Made by a program: the position numbers and the translations under genes
The notes under the pieces: model-generated
Told to the model about the DNA's origin: nothing
What the model saw: only the letters and a program-made list of their open reading frames with translations
Databases searched by the model: none
Source: Actinomadura cremea
Lineage (GTDB): Bacteria > Actinomycetota > Actinomycetes > Streptosporangiales > Streptosporangiaceae
NCBI RefSeq assembly: GCF_014648495.1
Contig: NZ_BMRF01000013.1
Location: 62,001-126,000, forward strand
Reading direction: 5' to 3'
DNA: 64,000 nucleotides
Shown: piece by piece, positions 47,902 through 57,232 of the stretch
How positions within the stretch are numbered: position 1 is the stretch's first letter
Layout of the letters: every line of letters begins with the position of its first letter

Positions 47902-50900
47902 TCAGCCGGGGGCGGGGGCGGTGAAGCGGTGCGGACCGGAGCCGACGGCGAACACGGCGGCGCCGTCCTGCATGCGCAGGAACGTCGCGCCCCGCTGCCG
48001 GACGTCCGACGCGGACCGGGCGGGCACCCAGACCTCGGCGGTGGTGTTGACCGGAATCGAGACCGACAGGTCGAAGCGGTCGTGCCGCACCGACCACTTC
48101 GTCTCGATCGGGCCGTACACGGAGTCGTACCGGCCCTCGGCGCGGTCCACCTCACCGCCGGGGCGCGGGCGGACCGTGATCTTCCGGTAGCCGGGCTCGG
48201 CGGCGGCGATGCCGGTGATGTTGGCGTACATCCACTCCCCCACGGCGCCGTAGGCGTAGTGGTTGAAGGAGTTCATCGCCGGGTCCTCGAAGCCGCCGCC
48301 GGGCTTGATGGAGTCCCAGTGCTCCCACATCGTGGTCGCGCCCTTGCCGATCTGGTAGCCCCAGGACGGGTACGACTTCTGGTGCAGCAGCCGGTAGGCG
48401 ACGTCGGTGTGCCCGGTCTCGGTGAGCACCGGCAGCAGCTCCGGCGTCCCGAGGAACCCGGTGGACAGGTGCCAGTCGCGGGCCTCGATCAGCTCGACCA
48501 GACGGTCGGCGGCCGGCTCGCGCGCGTCCTCGGGCAGCACCCCGAACGAGAGGGCCAGCGCGTAGGCGGTCTGGGTGTCGCCCTTGATCCGGGCGCCGCC
48601 CTCGGTGACGTACGCGTCGGCGAACGCGGCGCGCACCCGTCCGGCGAGGTCGTCGTAGCGTTCGGCGTCGTCCGTCCGGCCCAGCGCGCGGGCGACCTCG
48701 GCGACGAGATCGGCCGAGTGGGCGAAGTAGGCGGTGCCGATGACGTCCTTGGGCGTCTCGTCCTCGACGTTCAGCCAGTCGCCGTACCCGGACGCGGGGC
48801 GCAGCAGCCCGTCGCTGTGCTGCTCCAGATACGTGATCCACTTCTGCATCGCCGCGTAGTTGTCCTCGAGGACCCGGCGGTCGCCGTACGCCCGGTACAG
48901 GTTCCAGGGGACGGTGACGCCCGCGTCGCCCCAGCCGGCCGAGCCGCCGCCCAGGAAGCCGACCCGGGGCGCGACGTCCGGGAACGCCCCGTCGGGCGAC
49001 TGCGCGTCCCGCATGTCCCGCATCCACTTGGTGAGGAAGCGGGCCGAGTCCATGTTGTAGGTGGCGGTACGGCCGAAGACGTTGATGTCGCCGGACCAGC
49101 CCATCCGCTCGTCGCGGGCCGGGGTGTCGGTCGGGATGCTCAGGAAGTTGCCCCGCTGGCCCCACGTGATGTTGCCGTGCAGCCGGTTGAGCATCTTCGC
49201 GTCGGTCTTGAACGACATGGTGAACGGTTCGGCGGTGTGCATGACCCGTCCGGTGACGGCGTCCAGGTCGGGCGTGCCGGGGTAGCCGGTCACCTCGACG
49301 TAGCGGAAACCGTGGAAGGTGTAGCGGGGCACGTAGGTCTCGGTGCCGCCGCCCTTGAGCGTGTAGGTGTCGGTGGCCTTGGCGGTGCGCAGGTTGGCGG
49401 TGTAGAGGGTGCCGTCCTCATCGAGCACCTCGCCGTGCCGCAGCGTGACCTTCTGCCCGGCCTCGCCGGACACGCGCAGCCGCACCGTGCCCACCATGTT
49501 CTGGCCGAGGTCGAAGATGTGCACGCCCGGCTCCGGGCTGGTGATCTTCACGGGCTCGATCTCCCGCTCGACGCGGGTCGGCGCGGCGGACTGGGCGACC
49601 GGCAGCGGGTCGGCCTCGGCGTTGACGAGGACGGGCTTCCAGCCGGCGGCGTCGAACCCGGGACGGCTCCAGCCGGGGGTCTGCGCGCGGGCGTCGTACG
49701 CCTCGCCCATCAGCAGGTCGGACTTCTGGACGGGTCCGGCGCCGCTGCGCCAGCTCCGGTCGGTGACGATCGTCCGAGAGGTGCCGTCGGTGTAGTCGAT
49801 CCGGAGGTGGGCGCGCAGCCAGGGGCGGTCGCCGTACTGGCCGGGCCCGAAGATCGCGATGTGCCCGGAGTACCAGCCGGGCGCGAGGGTGGCGCCGATC
49901 GCGTTGCCGCCCCTGCGCAGCAGCTTCGTGACGTCGTACGTCTGGTACTGGACGCGCTTGGCGTAGTCGGTCCAGCCGGGCGTCAGCTCGTCGTTCCCGA
50001 CCCGGTGCCCGTTGATCTGCGCGGTGTAGACGCCGAGCGCGGTCGAGTAGAGGCGGGCCCGCTCGACCTTCTTGCCGAGCTCGAACTCCTTGCGGAGCTG
50101 CGAGGTCATCCCGTCGGCGCCCTCCGACACGGTCTGGAAGGAGAACCGGCGGTCGCCGTCGGCGGGCTGCCCGTCCCGGTACGCCCGCCCGTGCTCGTAG
50201 CCGCCCTCGGTGTGCCCCCACCAGCCGATCTGGCCGGACGGCTCGGACTGCTCGATGTAGTACGTGCCCGCGGGCACGGGCTCGTCCAGTTCGAGGGTCG
50301 CCTCGGCGTTGTCGGAGTGGTTCTCGACGCGCCGCTCGGCGAGGAGCTCACCGCCGGGGCCGTCCCTGCGGAGGGAGACGGTCGCGTCGGCGTCGGACGT
50401 CTGCCAGGTCGGCATCGGGATCGACACCGCGGCGACCGGCTCGTCGGACGTGAACGTCTGCCCCTGGGTGCCCTCCTTCAGCTGGGACGGGTCGTTCTGG
50501 CCGGTGAACGTGGTCGGCAGCGGCAGCGGGGCGTCGTGCCCGATCCACTCGCCGCCGAGGGTCCGGCCGTCCAGCAGTCCGGTCTCCCACCAGGTGGGCT
50601 CGCTCCACTTCGAGGGGCGGCCGGAGCCGTCCCAGACGCGGACGGTCCAGTGGTAGCGGGTGCGGGGCTCGAGCGCGGGCCCCCCGTACGGGACCAGGAC
50701 GGACTGGGCGGACTCGACCTTGCCGCTCGTCCAGACGTCGCCCGCGGCGAGCTTCGCCCGGCTGGACGCGACGCGGATCTCGTACGCGGACTGGGACTGG
50801 TCGCGCGCGGGCGAGACCAGCCTCCAGGAGAGGCGCGGCCGGGGGTCGTCGATGCCGAGCGGCCGATCGCCGTACTCGGTGGTGGTCGCGGCGACGCGCA

Positions 50901-51000
50901 CGCCGCCGGGGTCGGCCGCCGCCGGGGGGACGCCCCCGGCGGTGACGGCCAGGACGAGGGCCGACAGGAGGATGAGGAGTCTGGACCGGGCTGGTCGCAT
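47902..51000 (-). CDS. Secreted GH78 alpha-L-rhamnosidase (canonical type)
   Basis: 1032 residues. Sec signal MRPARSRLLILLSALVLAV ending PPAAA, Fn3-like domain (LGIDDPRPRLSWRLVS), an unassigned beta insert (~165-300: TFTSDEPVAAVSIPMPTW, PAGTYYIEQSEPSG) and the rhamnosidase N-domain. The barrel has the textbook motif DTPARDERMGWSGD, with Asp625 and general-acid Glu631 six residues later. C-terminal domain ITVRPRPGGEVDRAEGRYDS. ATG 51000 follows GGAGGCAGCCC and starts the signal peptide directly. A GTG at 51072 with AGGAGG would add 24 residues before the signal and is disfavoured. It is the first of seven glycosidase genes, 146 bp after rhaEW; no separate promoter is obvious there. Confidence 0.94.
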   Translation of the reverse strand: MRPARSRLLILLSALVLAVTAGGVPPAAADPGGVRVAATTTEYGDRPLGIDDPRPRLSWRLVSPARDQSQSAYEIRVASSRAKLAAGDVWTSGKVESAQSVLVPYGGPALEPRTRYHWTVRVWDGSGRPSKWSEPTWWETGLLDGRTLGGEWIGHDAPLPLPTTFTGQNDPSQLKEGTQGQTFTSDEPVAAVSIPMPTWQTSDADATVSLRRDGPGGELLAERRVENHSDNAEATLELDEPVPAGTYYIEQSEPSGQIGWWGHTEGGYEHGRAYRDGQPADGDRRFSFQTVSEGADGMTSQLRKEFELGKKVERARLYSTALGVYTAQINGHRVGNDELTPGWTDYAKRVQYQTYDVTKLLRRGGNAIGATLAPGWYSGHIAIFGPGQYGDRPWLRAHLRIDYTDGTSRTIVTDRSWRSGAGPVQKSDLLMGEAYDARAQTPGWSRPGFDAAGWKPVLVNAEADPLPVAQSAAPTRVEREIEPVKITSPEPGVHIFDLGQNMVGTVRLRVSGEAGQKVTLRHGEVLDEDGTLYTANLRTAKATDTYTLKGGGTETYVPRYTFHGFRYVEVTGYPGTPDLDAVTGRVMHTAEPFTMSFKTDAKMLNRLHGNITWGQRGNFLSIPTDTPARDERMGWSGDINVFGRTATYNMDSARFLTKWMRDMRDAQSPDGAFPDVAPRVGFLGGGSAGWGDAGVTVPWNLYRAYGDRRVLEDNYAAMQKWITYLEQHSDGLLRPASGYGDWLNVEDETPKDVIGTAYFAHSADLVAEVARALGRTDDAERYDDLAGRVRAAFADAYVTEGGARIKGDTQTAYALALSFGVLPEDAREPAADRLVELIEARDWHLSTGFLGTPELLPVLTETGHTDVAYRLLHQKSYPSWGYQIGKGATTMWEHWDSIKPGGGFEDPAMNSFNHYAYGAVGEWMYANITGIAAAEPGYRKITVRPRPGGEVDRAEGRYDSVYGPIETKWSVRHDRFDLSVSIPVNTTAEVWVPARSASDVRQRGATFLRMQDGAAVFAVGSGPHRFTAPAPG

Positions 51001-51146
51001 GGGCTGCCTCCGGTTTTCGGGCACGGTGAACCGAGCCCGCGGCCGCGCGCACGCGGCCGGGGCCCTGCTCACCGCCTCCTAGGGTGGGATCCCCCGATCA
51101 CACTCTCTGCTCGTGACGGTCTTCGGTTCTCGGTGGTGGTCGCCGG

Positions 51147-53204
51147 TCAGCGCAGGAACGCGGCGGCGACTCCGGCGTCCACGGGCACGTGCAGCCCCGT
51201 GGTGTGGGTCAGGTCCCCGCCGGTGAGGGCGAAGACGGCGGCGGCGACGTGCTCGGGCAGCACCTCGCGCTTGAGCAGGGTCCGCTGGGCGTAGAACTCG
51301 CCGAGCCTCTCCTCCTCGACGCCGTAGACCGCGGCGCGCTTGGCGCCCCAGCCGCCGGCGAAGATCCCGGAACCGCGCACCACGCCGTCGGGGTTGACGC
51401 CGTTGACGCGGATGCCGTGCTCGCCCAGCTCGGCCGCCAGCAGCCGCACCTGGTGCGCCTGGTCGGCCTTGGTCGCGCCGTAGGCGATGTTGTTCGGCCC
51501 GGCGAACACGCCGTTCTTGGACGCGATGTAGACGATGTCGCCGCCCATCTCCTGGTCGATCATCACCCGGGTGGTCTCCCGGGCCACCAGGAACGAGCCG
51601 CGCGCCATCACGTCGTGCTGCAGGTCCCAGTCGGCGACCGTCGTGTCCAGCAGCGGCTTGGAGATCGACAGCCCGGCGTTGTTCACGACCAGGTCCACGC
51701 CGCCGAACGCCAGGACGGCGTCCCGCACGGCCGCCGCGATCTCGTCCTCGGACGTGACGTCCGCCGCGACCGCCACCGCGACGTCCGACGCCCGGAGCGC
51801 GGACGCGCCCAGTTCGGCCGCGACCTTCTCCGCCCCGGCCAGGTCGCGGTCGGCGACGACGACGCAGGCGCCCTCGGCGGCCAGCCGGCGCGCGGTCGCC
51901 GCGCCGATGCCCGACCCGCCGCCGGTCACCAGCGCGACGCGCGTGGCGAGCGGCTTCGGCTTCGGCATCCGGCGGAGCTTGGCCTCCTCCAGCTCCCAGT
52001 ACTCGATGCGGAACTTCTCCGCCTCGTCGATCGGCGCGTAGGACGACAGGGCCTCCGCGCCGCGCATCACGTTGATCGCGTTGACGTAGAACTCGCCCGC
52101 GACCCGCGCGGTCTGCTTGTTCGCGCCGAACGAGAACATGCCGACCCCGGGGACCAGGACGATCGCCGGGTCCGCGCCCCGCATCGCCGGGGAGTCCGGG
52201 GCGGCGTGCCGCCGGTAGTAGGCGGCGTACTCCTCCCGGTAGGCGGCGTGCAGTTCCTTCAGCCGGGCCTTGACCTCGTCGAGCGGCGCGGACGGCGGCA
52301 GGTCGAGCACCATCGGCGCGACCTTGGTGCGCAGGAAGTGGTCCGGGCACGACGTGCCGAGCGCGGCGAGCCTCGGGTGCTCGGCGCGCGACACGAAGTC
52401 GAGCACCGCCTCGCCGTCGGTGTAGTGCCCGACCTGCGGACGGTCCGTGGACGCGAGCCCGCGGATCAGCGGGAACAGCGCGGCGGCCCGCTCGCGGCGC
52501 TCGTCCTCCGGCAGCGGCGCGTAGCCGTCGACCACCGGGCCGAACGGGTCCGCCTCGCCGTGCTCGGCGATGTACGCCTCGGCCGTCCGGATGATCTCCA
52601 GCGAGCGGGCCTGGCACTCCTCGCTCGTGTCGCCCCACGCGGTGATGCCGTGGCCGCCGAGGACGACACCGATGGCCTGCGGGTTCGCCGCCTTGATCGC
52701 GGCGATGTCGAGGCCGAGCTGGAAGCCGGGCCGCCGCCACGGCACCCACGCGACCCGGTCGCCGAAGATCCGGCGGGTCAGCTCCTCGCCGTCGGCGGCC
52801 GTCGCGATCGCGATGCCCGAGTCGGGGTGCAGGTGGTCGACGTGCGCGGCCTCCACCAGGCCGTGCATCGCGGTGTCGATGGACGGCGCCGCGCCGCCCT
52901 TGCCGTGCAGGCAGTAGTCGAACGCGGCGACCATCTCGTCCTCGCGCTCCACGCCCGGGTAGACGTCCACGAGGGCGCGCATCCGGTCGAGGCGCAGGAC
53001 CGCCAGGCCCTTCTCGGTGAGGGTGCCGAGGTCGCCGCCGGAGCCCTTCACCCACATCAGCTCGACGTCGCGGGCCGTCACGGGGTCGGTGACGGTGCCC
53101 TTCGCCGAGGCGTTGCCGCCCGCGTAGTTGGTGTTGCGGGGGTCGGAGCCGAGGGTGTTGGCCCGTTCCAGCAGCTTGCCCACCTCGGGTGGGGTCGCGG
53201 TCAT
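51147..53204 (-). CDS. rhaEW: Bifunctional L-rhamnulose-1-phosphate aldolase / L-lactaldehyde dehydrogenase
   Basis: 685 residues in two parts. Residues ~1-410 are a class II aldolase domain (NTNYAGGNASAKGT, metal-binding HVDHLHPDSGIAI and GGHGITAWGDTSEE). Residues ~425-685 are a short-chain dehydrogenase: ALVTGGGSGIGAATARRLA (TGxxxGIG), VVNNAGLSISKPL, active-site YGATK. The aldolase splits L-rhamnulose-1-phosphate into dihydroxyacetone phosphate and L-lactaldehyde; the SDR half oxidises the aldehyde to L-lactate. Homologues are also annotated RhaD or YuxG. It lies 244 bp downstream of rhaI, the gap holding tandem hairpins. The lutABC genes of the locus take up the lactate. Confidence 0.94.
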   Translation of the reverse strand: MTATPPEVGKLLERANTLGSDPRNTNYAGGNASAKGTVTDPVTARDVELMWVKGSGGDLGTLTEKGLAVLRLDRMRALVDVYPGVEREDEMVAAFDYCLHGKGGAAPSIDTAMHGLVEAAHVDHLHPDSGIAIATAADGEELTRRIFGDRVAWVPWRRPGFQLGLDIAAIKAANPQAIGVVLGGHGITAWGDTSEECQARSLEIIRTAEAYIAEHGEADPFGPVVDGYAPLPEDERRERAAALFPLIRGLASTDRPQVGHYTDGEAVLDFVSRAEHPRLAALGTSCPDHFLRTKVAPMVLDLPPSAPLDEVKARLKELHAAYREEYAAYYRRHAAPDSPAMRGADPAIVLVPGVGMFSFGANKQTARVAGEFYVNAINVMRGAEALSSYAPIDEAEKFRIEYWELEEAKLRRMPKPKPLATRVALVTGGGSGIGAATARRLAAEGACVVVADRDLAGAEKVAAELGASALRASDVAVAVAADVTSEDEIAAAVRDAVLAFGGVDLVVNNAGLSISKPLLDTTVADWDLQHDVMARGSFLVARETTRVMIDQEMGGDIVYIASKNGVFAGPNNIAYGATKADQAHQVRLLAAELGEHGIRVNGVNPDGVVRGSGIFAGGWGAKRAAVYGVEEERLGEFYAQRTLLKREVLPEHVAAAVFALTGGDLTHTTGLHVPVDAGVAAAFLR

Positions 53205-53255
53205 CGGTGCTCTCCTTGTCGGTGCGGAATCCGGATCGGCGTTCGCGGAGACGGT

Positions 53256-53412
53256 CGGCCGGAGCGAGCTCCGTGCGGCCCAGCGGACCCGTCCCCGCGG
53301 GGGCGGGCTTGGTTCGGGGGCCGGGCCCGTCCCCGCGAGGGGCGGGCATGGATCCGGGGCCGGGCCCGTCCCCGCGAGGGGCGGGCATGGTTCGGGGGCG
53401 GCCGGAGCGAGC
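53256..53412. repeat. Tandem 38/39-bp hairpin repeats flanked by a 14-bp direct repeat, between rhaI and rhaEW
   Basis: Three units of 38-39 bp begin at 53288, 53326 and 53365. Each carries CCCGTCCCCGCG-AGGGGCGGGC-type self-complementary sequence able to fold as a ~9-bp stem with one bulge. CGGCCGGAGCGAGC occurs at 53256-53269 and again at 53399-53412, bracketing the array. The repeats lie wholly in the 244-bp intercistronic gap. Confidence 0.8.
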
Positions 53413-53448
53413 CCTGCGAGCGCAGGCCGACCCTCGAGAACCGGGTGG

Positions 53449-54615
53449 TCAGGCGCCCCAGCCGGCGGCCTGGCCGTCCTTGCGCTCCTCGACGACCCGC
53501 TCGTAGTAGCCGGACGCCTTGTAGGCGGCGATCGGGTCCGGGTGCAGGCCCATCTCCTCGCGCAGTTCGGCCAGCAGCGGGCGGACGTCGGTGTTGTAGG
53601 CGTCCATGAAGATCGCGTTGGCTCCGAGGACGTCGCCGGACGCCTGCGCCGCCGACAGCGCCTCGCGGTCGATCAGCAGCGCCTTCGCGGTGGCCTCCTG
53701 GACGTTCATCACCGAGCGGATCTGCCCCTGGATCTTCGGCTCGATGTTGTGGCACTGGTCGAGCATGAACGCCACGCCCGTCTCGGCGTCGTACCCGCCG
53801 CCGCGCACCACCTCGTGCATGATGCGGAACAGCTGGAACGGGTCGGCGGCGCCCACCATCAGGTCGTCGTCGGCGTAGAAGCGGGAGTTGAAGTCGAACC
53901 CGCCGAGCTTCCCCTCGCGCAGCAGGAACGCCACGATGAACTCGATGTTGGTGCCGGGCGCGTGGTGCCCGGTGTCCACGACGACCTGCGCCTTCGGGCC
54001 GAGCTTGAGGCAGTGCGCGTAGGACGCGCCCCAGTCCGGCAGGTCGGTCATGTAGAAGGCGGGCTCGAACAGCTTGTACTCCAGCAGGAACCGCTGGTCG
54101 TCGCCGAGCCGCTCGTAGACGGCGGCGAGCGCCTCGGCCATCCGGTCCTGCCGGGCGCGGACGTCGTCCTGCCCCGGGTAGTTCGTGCCGTCGGAGAACC
54201 ACAGCTTCAGGTCGCGGGAGCCGACCGCGTCCATGATGTCGACGCACTCGAGCAGGTGGTCCAGCGCCTTGCGGCGGATCGCCGGGTCGGGGTTGGTGAC
54301 GCTGCCGAGCATGTAGTCGTCGTCCTGGAAGACGTTGGAGTTGACGGCGCCGATCCGCACCCCCTTCTCCTCGGCGTGCGCCGACAGGGCGGCGTAGTCG
54401 TCCGTCTTGTCCCAGGGGATGTGCACCGCGACGCTCGGCGCGACACCGGTGAAGCGGTGCACCTGCGCGGCGTCGTCGATCTTCTCCTGCGGGGTGCGCG
54501 GCACGCCCTGCTGGGCGAAGACCTTGAACCGGGTCCCCGAGTTCCCGTACGCCCAGGAGGGAGTCTCGATCTGCTGGCGGCGCAGGGCGTCCTTCACCGC
54601 GCTGGTGTCGCTCAC
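53449..54615 (-). CDS. rhaI: L-rhamnose isomerase
   Basis: 388 residues of the TIM-barrel L-rhamnose/sugar isomerase group found in rhizobia, Bacillus and actinobacteria, distinct from E. coli RhaA. N-terminal [19 protein letters not shown] is diagnostic. Metal and catalytic residues lie in [33 protein letters not shown] and [15 protein letters not shown], and [16 protein letters not shown] follows. It converts L-rhamnose to L-rhamnulose. GTG 54615 is chosen because GAGAGG precedes it by 6 bp; TTG 54621 is an alternative adding two residues. It lies between rhaM and rhaEW, with a hairpin in the gap on each side. Confidence 0.95.
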   Translation of the reverse strand: MSDTSAVKDALRRQQIETPSWAYGNSGTRFKVFAQQGVPRTPQEKIDDAAQVHRFTGVAPSVAVHIPWDKTDDYAALSAHAEEKGVRIGAVNSNVFQDDDYMLGSVTNPDPAIRRKALDHLLECVDIMDAVGSRDLKLWFSDGTNYPGQDDVRARQDRMAEALAAVYERLGDDQRFLLEYKLFEPAFYMTDLPDWGASYAHCLKLGPKAQVVVDTGHHAPGTNIEFIVAFLLREGKLGGFDFNSRFYADDDLMVGAADPFQLFRIMHEVVRGGGYDAETGVAFMLDQCHNIEPKIQGQIRSVMNVQEATAKALLIDREALSAAQASGDVLGANAIFMDAYNTDVRPLLAELREEMGLHPDPIAAYKASGYYERVVEERKDGQAAGWGA

Positions 54616-54692
54616 GGTCAACCTCTCGATTCGTCAGTAGCCCTCTGGTGAAGGCCCGTGTTTCCTGCGGCCCGGACGCCGGTCAGTGTTCT

Positions 54693-54712
54693 TGCGGGGG
54701 ACGACCCCCACA
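54693..54712. repeat. Hairpin between rhaM and rhaI
   Basis: TGCGGGGG-ACGA-CCCCCACA forms an 8-bp stem (one wobble) in the 121-bp gap between the two genes. It is followed by a C/G run (CCCCCCG). It could attenuate or stabilise the rha mRNA. Confidence 0.5.
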
Positions 54713-54736
54713 CCCCCCGACAAGGGCGACCGACCG

Positions 54737-55069
54737 TCAGTCCAGGTGGAAGACCTCTTCAAGGGGGCGCATCCCTTCGTCGGGACGGCCGTCGAGGTCC
54801 TCGAAGAACGGCGCCATCTCCGCCTGCCAGCGGGCGTTGACGTCGGTGCGGGCCATGCGCTCCTGCGCGGCTCGGAAGTCGTCGGTCTCCAGGTAGCCGA
54901 CGAGGAGGCCGTCCTCGCGCAGGAACAGGGAGTAGTTGTGCCAGCCCGAGTCGCGCAGCGCGTCCCGCATGTCGGGCCAGACCGCCTGGTGGCGCACCTT
55001 GTACTCCTCCAGGCGGTCCTGCCTGACCTTCAGCAGGAAGCACACGCGCTTGCCGCTTCCGGTGTCCAT
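54737..55069 (-). CDS. rhaM: L-rhamnose mutarotase
   Basis: 110 residues, the usual RhaM size. The dimeric alpha/beta-barrel fold is indicated by RVCFLLKVRQDRLEEYKVRHQAVWPDMRDALRDSGWHNYSLFLR, then LVGYLETDDFRAAQERMA and the conserved ARWQAEMAPFFE near the C-terminus. It interconverts alpha- and beta-L-rhamnose so that imported sugar matches the isomerase. It starts 7 bp after the rhaS stop, so it is co-transcribed with the transporter genes. Confidence 0.95.
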   Translation of the reverse strand: MDTGSGKRVCFLLKVRQDRLEEYKVRHQAVWPDMRDALRDSGWHNYSLFLREDGLLVGYLETDDFRAAQERMARTDVNARWQAEMAPFFEDLDGRPDEGMRPLEEVFHLD

Positions 55070-55076
55070 GCGACGA

Positions 55077-56159
55077 TCAGAACTTGAACTCGTCGATGTT
55101 CTCGGAGTTGAACTTCGTCGGCGGGCCGAGGATGATCTCGCCGTTCGCCTGGATGGTGCGCTCGCCCAGGTCGCCGGCCTTCAGGACCTCGCCCTCCTTG
55201 CCGGTGATCTGGCCGGACGCCAGCGCGCCCCCGGCGTAGGCGGCGAGGTAGCCGAGCTCCTCGGGGTTCCAGAGCGCGAACTCCTCGACGGTGCCGTCCT
55301 TGATGAACTGGCGCATCTGGTCCGGGGTGCCGAGGCCGGTCAGCGCGACCTTGCCCTTGGAGTCGGAGCCGGAGATGTAGCGGGCCGCGGCGGCGATGCC
55401 GACGGTGGTCGGGGAGATGATGCCCTTCAGGTCCGGGTAGGCCTGCAGCAGACCCTGCGTCTGCTGGAAGGACTTCTGGTCGTCGTCGTCACCGTAGGCG
55501 ACCTTGACCAGCTCCATGTCGGCGTACTCGGGCTTCTCCAGCTCCTTCTTCATGATCTCGATCCAGGCGTTCTGGTTCGTGGCGTTCGCCGTCGCCGAGA
55601 GGATCGCGATCTTGCCCTTGCCGTCGATCTGCTCGGCGAGCATCTGCACCTGGGTGCGGCCGATGTCCTCGGTGCTCGCCTGCTTGATGAAGACGTCCCG
55701 GCACTCGGGCGCGGTGTCGGAGTCGTAGGCGACGACGGCGATCTTCTGCTGCATGGCCTGCTTGAGCGGGCCGCACACCGCGTTCGGGTCGTTCGCGGAG
55801 ATCATGATCGCGTCGTGCTGCTGCTGGATCAGCGTGTTGATGTAGGAGACCTGCGAGGACGCGGACGCGTCGGACGGGCCGACCTCCTTGGCCTCGGCCT
55901 CGAACCCCTTCGCCGCCGCGATGCCGGAATCATCGACGATCTTCATGTAGGGGTTGTTGACCTGCTTGGGCAGGAACGCGAGCTTCAGGCCCTTCTCCAT
56001 GGGCGCGTTCGGGTTCGCGGTCTCGCTGCCGCCGGCCTTGCCGCCGGAGGACTCGGCCGATTCCTTCGTGGTGCCGCCGCAGGCGGCGAGCGACAGCGCG
56101 AGCGCGCCGGCGGTCGCCGCGGCGAGCGCGCGGCGCGGAAGGCGCAGACGGACGGTCAT
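55077..56159 (-). CDS. rhaS: L-rhamnose ABC transporter substrate-binding lipoprotein
   Basis: 360 residues. Signal peptide with lipobox LSLAACGG (Cys near residue 27), a short Ser/Gly-rich tether, then a type-1 sugar-binding fold: LAFLPKQVNNPYMKIVDDSG, DAIMISANDPNAVCGPLKQAM, VVAYDSDTAPECRDVFIKQAS, GIISPTTVGIAAAARYI, VALTGLGTPDQMRQFIKDG. This set is characteristic of RhaS of rhizobial-type rhamnose importers. It captures L-rhamnose released outside the cell and delivers it to RhaP/RhaQ. It follows rhaQ after 62 bp and is followed by rhaM. Confidence 0.93.
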   Translation of the reverse strand: MTVRLRLPRRALAAATAGALALSLAACGGTTKESAESSGGKAGGSETANPNAPMEKGLKLAFLPKQVNNPYMKIVDDSGIAAAKGFEAEAKEVGPSDASASSQVSYINTLIQQQHDAIMISANDPNAVCGPLKQAMQQKIAVVAYDSDTAPECRDVFIKQASTEDIGRTQVQMLAEQIDGKGKIAILSATANATNQNAWIEIMKKELEKPEYADMELVKVAYGDDDDQKSFQQTQGLLQAYPDLKGIISPTTVGIAAAARYISGSDSKGKVALTGLGTPDQMRQFIKDGTVEEFALWNPEELGYLAAYAGGALASGQITGKEGEVLKAGDLGERTIQANGEIILGPPTKFNSENIDEFKF

Positions 56160-56221
56160 TGGTGTGCCTTTCGAAGATTCCAACTGGGGTGGGTGGCGGG
56201 GTACGGGGCGGGGTGGACGGG

Positions 56222-57232
56222 CTAGGAGGATGCGGCGGGGGCCGCGGTTCTCGCGCCCCGCCGTCCTCGTGCCTCGCGGAACACGGCGATCAGCCGTGGC
56301 GTGAGGACGCTGATGATGAGCAGGAACCCGGTCACGATCGACTGGGTCTCGGTGCTGACGTCGTTCAGCATCAGCAGGTTGCGCAGCAGCCCGATCACCA
56401 GCACGGCGGCGATGACGCCGCCGAGGGTGCCCTTGCCGCCGTCGAAGTCGACGCCGCCGAGCAGCACCGCCGCGATGACGGTCAGCTCCAGGCCGAGCCC
56501 GTTGTCGGCGCGTGCGCTGCCGTAGCGGAGCGTGTAGACGATCCCGGCGAGGGCGGCGACGACGCCCGACACCGCGAACAGGACGAGCTTGACGCGCTTG
56601 ACGCGGATGCCCGCGAAGTACGCGGCGTCCTCCTGCGCGCCGATCGCGAACAGCGACCGGCCGATGCCGGTGGCGTGCAGGACGATCGCGGTCAGCAGCG
56701 CCAGGACGGCGAACAGCGCGATCGGGTACGGGATCGGGGTGCCCGGCACGTTGTTCAGCGTCATGTCGGTGTAGGTCTGGGGGAACTGCGACACGGCGCC
56801 GGTACCGAGCGTGACGTAGGCGAGGCCCCGGTAGAGGGTCATCGTGCCGATGGTGACCGCCAGGGACGGCAGCCCCAGCTTCGTCACCAGGAACCCGTTG
56901 ATCAGGCCGCAGACGAGGCCGACGGCGAGCACGATCGGGATGATCGACTCGATGGCCATGCCGCCGTCCCACAGCTTGCCGGTGAGGGCGCTGCACAGGC
57001 CGAGGACGGACGCGACCGACAGGTCCACCTGGCCGCAGACGACCAGCAGGGTCATCGGGAGCGCGATCAGCGCGATCTCCGACAGGTCGCGCAGCGCGAA
57101 CGACAGGTTGCCGGAGTTGCCGAAGTCGGGCGAGAACCCGATGCCGCCGACGAACACCGCGACCAGCAGCGCCGTGATGGCCGTCTCCCACCGGACGAAC
57201 CGTCCGGCGGCGAAGCGCGCGTCGCTCGTCAT
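56222..57232 (-). CDS. rhaQ: L-rhamnose ABC transporter permease
   Basis: 336 residues with about nine hydrophobic helices. The family motif GQVDLSVASVLGLCSAL and the cytoplasmic-loop motif GRSLFAIGAQEDAAYFAGIRVKRVKLVLF identify a RbsC-type (BPD_transp_2) permease; AAVLLGGVDFDGGKGTLGGV follows. It forms the membrane channel with RhaP. ATG 57232 overlaps the rhaP stop as ATGA. The assignment of P and Q to the two permeases follows rhizobial gene order T-P-Q and is inferred. Confidence 0.92.
   Translation of the reverse strand: MTSDARFAAGRFVRWETAITALLVAVFVGGIGFSPDFGNSGNLSFALRDLSEIALIALPMTLLVVCGQVDLSVASVLGLCSALTGKLWDGGMAIESIIPIVLAVGLVCGLINGFLVTKLGLPSLAVTIGTMTLYRGLAYVTLGTGAVSQFPQTYTDMTLNNVPGTPIPYPIALFAVLALLTAIVLHATGIGRSLFAIGAQEDAAYFAGIRVKRVKLVLFAVSGVVAALAGIVYTLRYGSARADNGLGLELTVIAAVLLGGVDFDGGKGTLGGVIAAVLVIGLLRNLLMLNDVSTETQSIVTGFLLIISVLTPRLIAVFREARGRRGARTAAPAASS

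Noticed and set aside
51001-51072. N-terminal extension of the first GH78 from GTG 51072
   Set aside because: It would put 24 residues in front of a clear Sec signal peptide, and AGGAGG is only 2 bp from the GTG. ATG 51000 has its own good site.
53288-53400. CRISPR-like array
   Set aside because: Only three units, self-complementary throughout, with no unique spacers between them and no cas genes.
53128-54651. Plus-strand frame crossing the hairpin array, giving PSPRGAGM-type repeats
   Set aside because: The peptide repeat is only the translation of the intercistronic DNA repeat; the opposite strand encodes rhaI with full motifs.
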